Below, piece after piece: positions 54,819 to 63,288 of a DNA stretch of 64,000 nucleotides (positions within the stretch are counted from its first letter, which is position 1; each line of letters opens with the position of its first letter). Origin of the DNA: Sphaerobacter thermophilus DSM 20745. GTDB taxonomy: Bacteria; Chloroflexota; Chloroflexia; Thermomicrobiales; Thermomicrobiaceae. The notes beneath the pieces were generated by a model. That model saw only the letters and a program-made list of their open reading frames with translations. It ran no database searches and was not told the origin of the DNA. Both the position numbers and the translations under genes were made by a program. The stretch lies in the NCBI RefSeq assembly GCF_000024985.1, contig NC_013523.1:1612001-1676000 (forward strand). The letters are read 5' to 3'.

Positions 54819-55247
54819 GTGCGGGGCGACCCGGGAATCCGGATGACAACCCAGCGGGCAGCGATCTTGGCCGAGGTGCAGGCTGCCGATGAGCATCTCA
54901 CCGCGGGCGAGATCTTCGAGCGCGTCCGCCGCAAATACCCGACCATCGCGTACGGGACGGTGTACCGCACGCTGCACCTGCTGGCGGAGCGCGGCCTGAT
55001 CCAGGAGTTCCCCTTCGGTGACCAGGCCAGTCGCTTCGACCGCCGCACCGACCGCCACGATCACGTCCACTGCACCTCCTGCGGGGCGCTGGTGGACGTC
55101 GACGTTCCGAGCGCAATCCTCGCGCGCCAGGTGGCGGCAGACCAGACCGGCTACGAGATCCACGGCCACCAAACCGTCTTCACCGGGATTTGTCCCGATT
55201 GCCAACGGTCGCGCCAGGACGGCAGAGACGGACGGGACAACGACTAG
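54819..55247 (+). CDS. Fur/PerR-family metalloregulator
   Basis: 142 residues from GTG at 54819; ATG at 54843 is alternative. Winged helix with MTTQRAAILAEVQAADEHLT and YPTIAYGTVYRTLHLLAERGL, then a metal-binding part: DRHDHVHCTSCGALVDV and a terminal CPDC, giving the CxxC...CxxC structural zinc site. Whether it senses iron, peroxide or zinc is not clear. Its gene directly precedes sufC, so it may control iron-sulfur cluster assembly. Confidence 0.9.
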   Translation: MRGDPGIRMTTQRAAILAEVQAADEHLTAGEIFERVRRKYPTIAYGTVYRTLHLLAERGLIQEFPFGDQASRFDRRTDRHDHVHCTSCGALVDVDVPSAILARQVAADQTGYEIHGHQTVFTGICPDCQRSRQDGRDGRDND

Positions 55248-55301
55248 CGTCCCCACCGCCTGCCGCGGGTTCTGTGTGCGCCGATGGTATCGCATTTCGA
55301 A

Positions 55302-55316
55302 ACCAATTGGTAGACT
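55302..55316 (+). promoter_or_regulatory. Possible extended -10 promoter and palindrome upstream of sufC
   Basis: The palindrome ACCAATTGGT (55302-55311) runs into TGGTAGACT, an extended -10 (TGn-TAGACT) with no good -35. It lies 59 bases before sufC. Could be the suf promoter with an overlapping operator; weak evidence. Confidence 0.35.
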
Positions 55317-55374
55317 AATGGGGGAGCATCCGGCACGGGCCGGGGCGAGACAGTAGGAGGTATGAGGCGAGCCA

Positions 55375-56163
55375 ATGAGCGACGCAAGCCCGCTGTTTGT
55401 CATTGAGAATCTCCACGCCGGGATCGAAGGGCAGGAGATCCTGCGCGGCGTCAACCTGACGATCAACCGGGGCGAGATCCACGCCCTGATGGGCCCGAAC
55501 GGCTCGGGAAAGAGCACCCTGGCCTATGCGGTTGCCGGGCACCCCAACTACGAGGTGTACGAGGGCCGCGTCCTGTTCAAGGGCGAGAACGTCCTGGAGA
55601 TGGGGCCGGACGAGCGGGCCCAGCTCGGCATGTTCCTCGCCTTCCAGTACCCGACCGCGATCCCTGGCGTCACGATGGCCAACTTCCTCCGCCTAGCCGT
55701 CAACTCGGTGCGCCAGGCGCGGGGGAACGGCGAGGGCAAGCCGCTCACGCCGCGCGAGTTCCGTCGCCTGCTGCGCGAGAAGATGGAGCTCCTGCGCATC
55801 GACGAGTCCTTCGCCAGCCGCTACCTGAACGAGGGCTTCTCCGGCGGCGAGAAGAAGCGGGCTGAGATCCTCCAGATGGCGATGCTCGAGCCGGAGTTCG
55901 CCATCCTGGACGAGACCGACTCCGGCCTCGACATCGACGCCCTGCGCACGGTGTCGGAGGGCGTGAACTCGATCTTCAACCCCAACATGGCCATGCTGCT
56001 GATCACGCACTACCAGCGCCTCCTGAACTACATCAAGCCGCACTTCGTGCACGTCATGCTCGACGGCCGCATCGTCGAGTCGGGCGGGCCGGAGCTGGCG
56101 GAGGCGCTCGAGGAGCGCGGGTACGACTGGCTCAAGGAGGAGTCCGAGGCGGTCGGCAGCTAG
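55375..56163 (+). CDS. sufC: SUF ATPase SufC
   Basis: 262 residues. [10 protein letters not shown] Walker [15 protein letters not shown] signature and [13 protein letters not shown] Walker B are those of SufC. It forms the SufBCD complex and hydrolyses ATP during cluster assembly. First gene of sufCBDSU. Confidence 0.97.
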   Translation: MSDASPLFVIENLHAGIEGQEILRGVNLTINRGEIHALMGPNGSGKSTLAYAVAGHPNYEVYEGRVLFKGENVLEMGPDERAQLGMFLAFQYPTAIPGVTMANFLRLAVNSVRQARGNGEGKPLTPREFRRLLREKMELLRIDESFASRYLNEGFSGGEKKRAEILQMAMLEPEFAILDETDSGLDIDALRTVSEGVNSIFNPNMAMLLITHYQRLLNYIKPHFVHVMLDGRIVESGGPELAEALEERGYDWLKEESEAVGS

Positions 56164-56190
56164 CCGTCGCTGCACCCATCAGAAGGGACG

Positions 56191-57594
56191 ATGTTCATGG
56201 TTGCCAAGCCAGAGCTCGAATTCGAATACAAGTACGGATTCCGCGACGACGCCGAGCCGGTCTTCCGCTCCCGCAAGGGTCTGGACCGTGAGGTCGTGAT
56301 CCAGATCTCGGAGATGAAGGGCGAGCCGGAGTGGATGCGGGACTTCCGGCTCAAGGCGCTGGAGTACTTCGAGAAGCGCCCGGTGCCCACCTGGGGCGCT
56401 GACCTGAGCGGCCTCAACTTCGACGATATCTACTACTACGTCCGCGCCAGCGAGCGCCAGGGCCGGAGCTGGGACGAGGTCCCCGAGTACATCAAGAAGA
56501 CCTTCGACCGCCTGGGCATCCCCGAGGCCGAGCGGAAGTTCCTCGCCGGCGTCGGCGCGCAGTACGAGTCCGAGGTCGTCTATCACTCGCTGCGCGAGGA
56601 CCTCGAGAAGATGGGCGTCATCTTCCTCGACATGGACTCGGCAGTGCGTGAGCACCCGGATCTGGTCAAGCAGTACTTCGGCACGATCATTCCGCCGAAC
56701 GACAACAAGTTCGCCGCGCTCAACTCCGCGGTCTGGTCGGGCGGCTCCTTCGTCTACGTGCCGAAGGGCGTCAAGGTCGAGGTGCCGCTCCAGGCTTACT
56801 TCCGCATCAACTCGGAGAACATGGGCCAGTTCGAGCGGACGCTGATCATCGTCGACGAGGGCGCCTACGTCCACTACGTGGAGGGCTGCACCGCGCCGAC
56901 CTACAGCACCGCCTCGCTGCACAGCGCAGTCGTCGAGATCATCGTCAAGGAAGGCGGTCGCTGCCGCTACACCACCATCCAGAACTGGTCGAAGAATGTC
57001 TACAACCTGGTGACCAAGCGCGCTGCGGCCTACAAGAACGCCACGATGGAGTGGGTCGACGGCAACCTCGGCTCGAAGGTCACCATGAAGTACCCGGCCG
57101 TGTGGCTGATGGAGCCGGGCGCCCGCGGTGAGGTCCTCTCGGTCGCCTTCGCGGCCGACGGCCAGCACCAGGACACCGGCGCCAAGATGGTGCACGTCGC
57201 GCCGCACACCTCCTCGCAGATCATCTCCAAGTCGATCTCGAAGGAGAGCGGGCGAGCCTCCTACCGAGGTCTGGTCAAGGTCCACAAGGGCGCGCACGAC
57301 GTCAAGTCCAATGTGGTCTGCGACGCCTTGCTGCTCGATGAGACCAGCCGGACCGACACCTACCCCTACATGGAGATCGAGGAGGAGCGCGTCTCGATCG
57401 GCCACGAGGCCACGGTGAGCAAGGTCGCCGAGGAGCAGCTCTTCTACCTCCAGAGCCGCGGCATCAGCGAGGCCGATGCCATGAGCATGATCGTCAGCGG
57501 GTTCATCGAGCCGATCGCCAAGGAACTCCCGCTGGAGTACGCGGTCGAGCTGAACCGGCTGATCCAGCTCGAGATGGAGGGCTCCGTCGGGTAG
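56191..57594 (+). CDS. sufB: SUF scaffold SufB
   Basis: 467 residues, ATG at 56191 or 56197 after [58 protein letters not shown] and [20 protein letters not shown] are SufB hallmarks, including the conserved Cys in the VEGC segment. It builds the nascent cluster in the SufBCD complex. Confidence 0.97.
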   Translation: MFMVAKPELEFEYKYGFRDDAEPVFRSRKGLDREVVIQISEMKGEPEWMRDFRLKALEYFEKRPVPTWGADLSGLNFDDIYYYVRASERQGRSWDEVPEYIKKTFDRLGIPEAERKFLAGVGAQYESEVVYHSLREDLEKMGVIFLDMDSAVREHPDLVKQYFGTIIPPNDNKFAALNSAVWSGGSFVYVPKGVKVEVPLQAYFRINSENMGQFERTLIIVDEGAYVHYVEGCTAPTYSTASLHSAVVEIIVKEGGRCRYTTIQNWSKNVYNLVTKRAAAYKNATMEWVDGNLGSKVTMKYPAVWLMEPGARGEVLSVAFAADGQHQDTGAKMVHVAPHTSSQIISKSISKESGRASYRGLVKVHKGAHDVKSNVVCDALLLDETSRTDTYPYMEIEEERVSIGHEATVSKVAEEQLFYLQSRGISEADAMSMIVSGFIEPIAKELPLEYAVELNRLIQLEMEGSVG

Positions 57595-57675
57595 GCGGCG
57601 CCGCTCGGTATCGACGACGCGGCATTCTGGCCCGGGGGCGGGCACCGCGGCCCGCCTCCGGACGTGAGGGAGAGC

Positions 57676-59007
57676 ATGGAAGCAGTCAAGGACGTAACGA
57701 GAGGATTCACGCGCCGCGCGGTCGAGGAGCTCTCCTCGCTGCGCGGTGAGCCGGACTGGGTGCGCGAGAAGCGCCTGGCCGCATGGGAGGCCTACGAGGC
57801 CATCCCGATGCCCACCCGCACCGACGAGGAGTGGCGCTGCACCGACATTCGCCGCCTGCCCATTGGCGATGTCGCTCCCTACGCGACCCCCAACGGGCGG
57901 GTCGACTCGGTAGCGGCGCTGCAGCCGGAGGTGGCGGCCGTCCTCGGCGACGAGGAGCGCCGGGCCGGACTGACCGTCCAGGTCGACTCGAGCAGCGTCT
58001 TCAGCGAGCTCAGCGCCGACCTGGCCGAGCAGGGCGTTATCTTCTGCGACCTGGCCACCGCCATTGAGAAGTACCCGGACCTGGTCAAGCAGCACTTCAT
58101 GACCGAGGCCGTTCCGGTCGACGACAATAAGTTCGCCGCGCTGCACGGGGCCTTCTGGAGCGGCGGCACGTTCGTCTACGTCCCGGCCGGGGTCCAGGTC
58201 GAGGTGCCGCTCTGGGCTCAGGTTTACGCCCATGCCGGTGTGGGCGTCTTCCCCCACACGCTGGTCGTGGCCGAGCAGGGCGCAAGCGTGGTGGTGATCG
58301 ACGCCTGGAACTCCGAGACAAGCGACGAACCGACCATCGCCGCCGGGGTGGTCGAGATCATCGCCCGCGAGGAGGCGCAGGTCCGCTACATCCAGCTACA
58401 GGACTGGGGCCGCAACGTCTGGAACTTCGTCACCCAGCGCTCGCTGATCGCCCAGGACGCGGTGGTCAACAGCCTCAACGTCGGGCTCGGCTCCAAGCTG
58501 AGCAAGTCGTTCATCGCCGGACACCTCGTCGGCGCCGGTGCGTTGGCGGAGATGCTGGGTCTCTACTTCGCCGACGAGACGCAGCACCTCGACTTCCAGA
58601 CGCGCCAGTGGCACATCTCTCCCTACGCCCAGAGCGACCTGCTCTTCAAGGGCGCCATCAAGGACCGGGCGCGCACCGTCTACTCGGGCATCATCAAGGT
58701 GTTCGAGGGAGCGCAGCGCACCGACGCGTACCAGGCGAACCGGAACCTCATCCTGAGCCGCACCGCACGAGCTGACACGATCCCCAACCTGGAGATCGGT
58801 GCCAACGATGTGCGCTGCACGCACGGCGCGACCGTCGGCCAGGTCGAGGAAGAGTACATCTTCTACCTGATGAGCCGCGGTATCGGCCGCACTGAGGCGG
58901 TCAAGCTCATCGTGGACGGCTTCTTCGACGAGGTGATCGAGCGGGTACCGGTACCCGAGGTCCAGGAGACCGTTCGGGCGGCGATCGCCCGGAAGATCGG
59001 GCTATGA
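57676..59007 (+). CDS. sufD: SUF protein SufD
   Basis: 443 residues from ATG at 57676. Shares the beta-helical core with SufB: FVYVPAGVQVEVPLWAQVY, GLYFADETQHLDFQTRQWHI, NLEIGANDVRCTHGATVGQV. The histidine-bearing HGATVG segment and the C-terminal RGIGRTEAVKLIVDGFF match SufD. Its stop overlaps the sufS start (ATGA). Confidence 0.95.
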   Translation: MEAVKDVTRGFTRRAVEELSSLRGEPDWVREKRLAAWEAYEAIPMPTRTDEEWRCTDIRRLPIGDVAPYATPNGRVDSVAALQPEVAAVLGDEERRAGLTVQVDSSSVFSELSADLAEQGVIFCDLATAIEKYPDLVKQHFMTEAVPVDDNKFAALHGAFWSGGTFVYVPAGVQVEVPLWAQVYAHAGVGVFPHTLVVAEQGASVVVIDAWNSETSDEPTIAAGVVEIIAREEAQVRYIQLQDWGRNVWNFVTQRSLIAQDAVVNSLNVGLGSKLSKSFIAGHLVGAGALAEMLGLYFADETQHLDFQTRQWHISPYAQSDLLFKGAIKDRARTVYSGIIKVFEGAQRTDAYQANRNLILSRTARADTIPNLEIGANDVRCTHGATVGQVEEEYIFYLMSRGIGRTEAVKLIVDGFFDEVIERVPVPEVQETVRAAIARKIGL

Positions 59008-60266
59008 CAACCCAGTCGACGACCCCGCCAGGCACGTTCGATGCACGGAAGGTCAAGCAGGACTTCCCGATCCTGCAGCAGACCATCCACGGGAAGCCGC
59101 TGACCTACCTCGACAGTGCCGCGAGCTCGCAGAAGCCTTCGGTCGTCATCGAGGCGTTGGACGCGTACTACCGCGCGTCCAACGCCAACATCCACCGCGG
59201 CGTCTACTGGCTCAGCGAGCGAGCCACCGCGCTCTACGACGAGGCACGCGAGAAGGTCGCCCGCTTCATCAACGCTCCCGACGCCCGGAGCTGCGTCTTC
59301 GTCCGCAACGCAACCGAGGCGCTCAACCTGGTCGCCTACTCCTGGGGACGCGCCAATCTCGGCCCCGGAGACACGGTGGTCCTGACGCTCCTGGAGCACC
59401 ACAGCAACATCGTCCCCTGGCAGATCATCACCGCCGAGCGCGGCGCCACGATCCGTTACGTCGACATCGACGACGACGGCCGGCTGCGCCTTGACCAGCT
59501 CGACCACTACCTGCGCACCGAGCGGGTCAAGCTCGTCGGCGTGACCCACGTCGCGAACGCGCTGGGGACGATCAACCCGGTCGCGGAGATCGCCGCCCGC
59601 GCCCACGCCGCCGGGGCGTTGGTGCTGGTCGATGGCGCGCAGAGCGTGCCGCACATGCCGGTCGACGTTCAGGCGCTCGACATCGACTTCCTGGTCTTCT
59701 CCGGCCATAAAATGCTCGGCCCCATGGGCATCGGCGTCCTCTGGGGTCGCCGGGAGATCCTGGAGGCCATGCCGCCCTTCCTCGGCGGCGGCGACATGAT
59801 CCGTGAGGTCACCACCTGCGGCTCCACCTGGGCCGACCTGCCCGCCAAGTTCGAGGCAGGCACGCCCAGCGTCGGCGACGCCGTGGGGCTGGGTGCCGCC
59901 ATCGACTACCTCACCGCGCTCGGCATGGACGCCGTCCGTGCCCACGAGCGGGAGATCGTCGCCTACGCCCTGGAGCGACTGGCGCAGGTGCCGGGCATCA
60001 CCCTCTACGGCCCCACGGGCGAGGATCGCGCCGGGGTGGTCAGCTTCACTCTGGACGACATCCACCCCCACGACATCGCCAGCATCCTTGACAGCGAAGG
60101 GGTCGCCATCCGCGCCGGGCATCACTGTGCCCAGCCGCTCATGGACCGGCTCGGCGTGGTCGCCACGGCGCGCGCCAGCTTCTACGTTTACAATAGCGAG
60201 GAAGACGTCGACCGCCTGGCCGACGCGCTGCAGACCGTTCGGCGCATCTTTGGTCCAGGAGCGTGA
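59004..60266 (+). CDS. sufS: Cysteine desulfurase SufS
   Basis: 420 residues. TYLDSAASSQKP, NATEALNLVAYS, DGAQSVPHMPVDVQ, SGHKMLGPMGIGVLWG (PLP lysine) and RAGHHCAQPLMDRLG (nucleophilic cysteine) are all present. It takes sulfur from L-cysteine and passes it to SufU or SufBCD. Start codon overlaps sufD. Confidence 0.97.
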   Translation: MTTQSTTPPGTFDARKVKQDFPILQQTIHGKPLTYLDSAASSQKPSVVIEALDAYYRASNANIHRGVYWLSERATALYDEAREKVARFINAPDARSCVFVRNATEALNLVAYSWGRANLGPGDTVVLTLLEHHSNIVPWQIITAERGATIRYVDIDDDGRLRLDQLDHYLRTERVKLVGVTHVANALGTINPVAEIAARAHAAGALVLVDGAQSVPHMPVDVQALDIDFLVFSGHKMLGPMGIGVLWGRREILEAMPPFLGGGDMIREVTTCGSTWADLPAKFEAGTPSVGDAVGLGAAIDYLTALGMDAVRAHEREIVAYALERLAQVPGITLYGPTGEDRAGVVSFTLDDIHPHDIASILDSEGVAIRAGHHCAQPLMDRLGVVATARASFYVYNSEEDVDRLADALQTVRRIFGPGA

Positions 60267-60269
60267 GCC

Positions 60270-60653
60270 GTGGCAGATCTCTACCGCGAGAACATTCTCG
60301 ACCACTACCGCAACCCGCGGAACTACGGCACCATCGAGAACGCCGACATCTCGTACGAGGACTCCAACCCCCTCTGCGGCGACCGCGTGCGCATCGACAT
60401 GCGCATCGAAGACGGCAAGATCGTCGAGATCAAGTTCAGCGGGCGCGGGTGCGCCATCAGCCAGGCATCCGCGTCGATGCTCACCGAGATGGTAGAGGGC
60501 GCGGACCTCGACGAGATCCGCGAACTGAGCGCCCAGGACATCCTGGATGAACTCGGGGTGCCGATCAGCCCGGCCCGCGTCAAGTGCGCGCTGCTGGGAC
60601 TCAAGGTGCTCAAGTCCGCCGCCTACGGGATCACCGACTGGCCGGAGCACTGA
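60270..60653 (+). CDS. sufU: SufU iron-sulfur assembly protein
   Basis: 127 residues, GTG at 60270. Three conserved cysteines: NPLCGD, GRGCAISQAS and ARVKCALLG, with the Asp of CGD giving a zinc-binding set as in SufU. It accepts sulfur from SufS. Four bases after sufS. Confidence 0.95.
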   Translation: MADLYRENILDHYRNPRNYGTIENADISYEDSNPLCGDRVRIDMRIEDGKIVEIKFSGRGCAISQASASMLTEMVEGADLDEIRELSAQDILDELGVPISPARVKCALLGLKVLKSAAYGITDWPEH

Positions 60654-60712
60654 GCCACCACGCGACCCACGGGCGGCCACCGGGCTCGCCCTGAGGAACA
60701 GAGGAGCAGATC

Positions 60713-61030
60713 ATGCCACACTTCACCGCCGACGACGTGCGCGAGCACCTGAAGACCGTGTACGACCCCGAGATCGGCATCAACATCGTCGATCTCGGCC
60801 TGATCTACGACATCGACCTCACCGAGCGCGACGATAAGACCGACGTGCTGGTGACCATGACCCTCACGTCAATGGGCTGCCCGCTCGGCCCGATCATCAT
60901 GCAGGAACTCACACGCGCCCTCGACGGGCTACCCAACCTGGGCGAGGTCGATGTCAACCTCGTCTGGAGCCCGCCCTGGACCCCGGACATGATGTCCGAG
61001 GAAGCCAAGGACGAGCTCGGCATCTGGTAG
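60713..61030 (+). CDS. MIP18/DUF59-family (SufT/PaaD-like) protein
   Basis: 105 residues after GAGGAGC. HLKTVYDPEIGINIVDLGLIY is the MIP18 signature; MTLTSMGCPLGPIIMQEL contains its conserved cysteine. Members assist Fe-S cluster delivery. Last gene of the suf operon. Confidence 0.93.
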   Translation: MPHFTADDVREHLKTVYDPEIGINIVDLGLIYDIDLTERDDKTDVLVTMTLTSMGCPLGPIIMQELTRALDGLPNLGEVDVNLVWSPPWTPDMMSEEAKDELGIW

Positions 61031-61057
61031 CCCGACACGTACGCCGGCACTCCACAC

Positions 61058-61079
61058 CGCCCGGCCGCGTGGCCGGGCG
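61058..61079 (+). terminator. Terminator of the suf operon
   Basis: CGCCCGGCC (61058-61066), loop GCGT, GGCCGGGCG (61071-61079), followed by TTCCC. It lies 28 bases after the last stop codon. Confidence 0.7.
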
Positions 61080-61286
61080 TTCCCGTGCCCGCAGCCCACG
61101 CCACTTCGCCTGAGAGCAACCGTGCCGGCCTCGAGTGGCGTCCGCAGGCACAGGAGCCGGCAACGATACTGGCGCTCATTGGTGCGGCCTCCGCGCAACG
61201 TTCTTGCGAGCCCATGCGTCGAAGACGTAGCGGCCGGTGTGGGTCCACCGAGACCGACCGCGTCGCCGCCCTGGGAAGGGATCACG

Positions 61287-62165
61287 ATGTCGATTCGCAC
61301 GCGCACCATCGCTCTCGCCCTGTTCCTGGCACTCCTGGGCACCGCCCTCGCCGCCTGCAGCACTCCCGGCGGGACCGAACCCACGCCCACCGTGTCCCCG
61401 GCCGCGACGGCAACAGCCGAGCCTACCAGCGCGGCGCAGCCCAGCCCAACGCCGGAGCCGACCCCGTCACCTACCGCGACCCTGGCGCCCACCCCAACGC
61501 CGAGCCCGTTCCCGACGCCGACACCGCCCCAACCGGCCGAGCCGATCACCATCGCGCGTGCCGACACCACCGAGAAGATCGTCGCGCTCACCTTCGACGC
61601 CGGGGCTGATAGCGGGTATGTCGACGAGATCCTCGACACACTCGCACGCGAGGGGATCCACGCCACCTTCGGCATGACCGGCGCCTGGGCCGAGCAGTAC
61701 CCCGACGCGGTCCGCCGCATCGTGGCCGAAGGCCATCAGATGATCAATCACACCTACGACCATCCCTCCTTCACTGGCTTCTCCACCAACCAGCCGCCGC
61801 TGAGCCGCGAGGAGCGAATCGCCACCCTCCAGCGCACCGAAGACGTGATCCGGCAGATCGTCGACTACGACATGCGGCCCTACTTCCGCCCACCCTACGG
61901 CGACTACGACGACTCGGTCATGGCCGACATCGCCGAGGCGGGTTACACCGTCAATGTCCTCTGGAGCGTGGACAGCCTGGGGTGGAACGGCCTGACGGCG
62001 GAGGAGATCGCGGAGCGCTGCGTCACGATGACCGAGCCCGGCGGGATCATCCTGATGCACGTCGGCTCCCAGTCGCAGGACGCCGCCGCGCTGCCCGACA
62101 TCATTGCCCGCCTCCGCGCCGACGGCTACCGCTTCGTCACCATCCGGGACATGGTCGGGCGATAG
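61287..62165 (+). CDS. Polysaccharide deacetylase-family lipoprotein
   Basis: 292 residues from ATG at 61287 with GGGAAGGGA upstream. Signal peptide MSIRTRTIALALFLALLG and lipobox LAAC, a Pro/Thr linker, then a NodB domain: LTFDAGADSGY, NHTYDHPSF (Zn histidines), YFRPPYGDYD and LMHVGSQS. It probably removes acetyl groups from a cell-wall or surface polysaccharide at the membrane face. Confidence 0.9.
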   Translation: MSIRTRTIALALFLALLGTALAACSTPGGTEPTPTVSPAATATAEPTSAAQPSPTPEPTPSPTATLAPTPTPSPFPTPTPPQPAEPITIARADTTEKIVALTFDAGADSGYVDEILDTLAREGIHATFGMTGAWAEQYPDAVRRIVAEGHQMINHTYDHPSFTGFSTNQPPLSREERIATLQRTEDVIRQIVDYDMRPYFRPPYGDYDDSVMADIAEAGYTVNVLWSVDSLGWNGLTAEEIAERCVTMTEPGGIILMHVGSQSQDAAALPDIIARLRADGYRFVTIRDMVGR

Positions 62166-62269
62166 GCACGCTCCGCCGCCGGGAGGGGACGCTGCCGCCA
62201 TCTATCCCCGCTCGGCGGACATCGCCCGGCAGGGATGGGGCTCCACGCTTCGATGGAGTCAGCGGCGGT

Positions 62270-62305
62270 GGCAGGTGCCCGGGGGTTCACCCCCGGGCAC
62301 CTGCC
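62270..62305. repeat. Perfect 17-bp-stem hairpin
   Basis: GGCAGGTGCCCGGGGGT (62270-62286), two-base TC loop, and its exact complement (62289-62305). It lies between the convergent deacetylase and coiled-coil genes, where it could terminate both; it may also belong to the palindromic intergenic repeats. Nothing else recognised in 62166-62477. Confidence 0.7.
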
Positions 62306-62477
62306 GGGCGGCCGGGCCGCTACGCCCGGCGGCTCTCGTCCCAAGGCCGTTACAACGGCAAGGCGGCGGTCGGCGGAAGCGAAAGATCTCGGACGAGAAC
62401 GGAGTGGTTGCTCCCGACAAGCAGCAGTGGCGGCTCACACCGAGTGAACCGCCACCGTGAGGTTCCGAGTCGGCACG

Positions 62478-63017
62478 CTAGCCGTGCTGCTCCGGATGCT
62501 CCTCGGACGCGGCGCTCGGCTGCTGCGTGGTCCCGGTCGGCTCGGGGCCGCCCTCGGGCTGCTCGGCACCGGAGCGGCCGGTCTCCTGCTCCAGCCGCTG
62601 GACCAGCGTGTCCAACTGCCGGTTCAGCGTGCGCAGCGCCTGCAACGCCGCCACACGCGCCTCGGCGAGCGACCGCTCCGACGCTTCCCGCGTTACCTGC
62701 GCCGCCCGCGTCCGCTGCTCCTCTGTCTCCGACGCCACGCGCCGCAGCACGCGGTCCAGCCGATCGGCTGCATCGCGCAGGTCGTCGCGCAGGTTGCGGA
62801 CCGCTGCCTCTTCTTCCGCGCCACGCTCGCTGCCCCACGCGGCGCGGAACGCCATCGCCAGCCGATTGGCCAATTCCCGGAGCTGCTCACCCACCTCGCG
62901 CCAGGCTTCCGATAGGCTGCGACCCTCATCTCCGCGCGTCGCCGGCTCAGGTGTAGCGGGCGTCGCAGGTACCGGCATCTGCTCCTCACCCTGCTGCTCT
63001 CGTCGCTCTTCGTCCAT
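62478..63017 (-). CDS. Coiled-coil protein, unknown function
   Basis: 179 residues, ATG at 63017. A disordered charged N-terminus (~35 residues) is followed by an almost uninterrupted amphipathic helix (EAWREVGEQLRELANRLAMA, RDDLRDAADRLDRVLRRVAS), then a Pro/Glu/Thr tail. No signal peptide. Could associate with membranes or structural partners; no family recognised. Confidence 0.7.
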   Translation of the reverse strand: MDEERREQQGEEQMPVPATPATPEPATRGDEGRSLSEAWREVGEQLRELANRLAMAFRAAWGSERGAEEEAAVRNLRDDLRDAADRLDRVLRRVASETEEQRTRAAQVTREASERSLAEARVAALQALRTLNRQLDTLVQRLEQETGRSGAEQPEGGPEPTGTTQQPSAASEEHPEQHG

Positions 63018-63100
63018 GTGTTACCTCCTGGATGTGAACCCGCGACGAAACTCGTTCCTACGCAGGGAATCGCACACTCCCGGCCAGCGTTTGTGGGGAC

Positions 63101-63288
63101 CATGCGTCATACGTCATGCGTGATGCGTGATCCGTGTTCCGTGTTCCGTGTTCCGTGATCTGTTCTGCTCCCCTCTCCCCTGGTGGGCTCCGTTCGAGAG
63201 GGGCCAGGGGTGAGGGGGACGCATGACGCATGACGCATGACGACTCATGCACTACGCACTAGGCACCACGCAACACGCATCTCGCCTC
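63101..63288. repeat. Composite repeat: opposed heptad arrays around a GC hairpin
   Basis: Left array 63101-63163: nine heptads beginning CATGCGT, CATACGT, CATGCGT and ending in GTTCCGT copies. Centre: CCCCTCTCCCC to GAGGGGCCAGGGG. Right array 63219-63288: ten heptads beginning ACGCATG three times and then drifting (ACGCACT, ACGCAAC). ACGCATG is the complement of CATGCGT, so the arrays are inverted. The right array reaches the stop codon of the oxidoreductase gene. Confidence 0.8.

Noticed and set aside
56179-58257. A 692-codon open frame on the minus strand across sufB and sufD
   Set aside because: It lies exactly antisense to two well-conserved suf genes and has the biased composition of a GC-rich shadow frame, without any recognisable domain.
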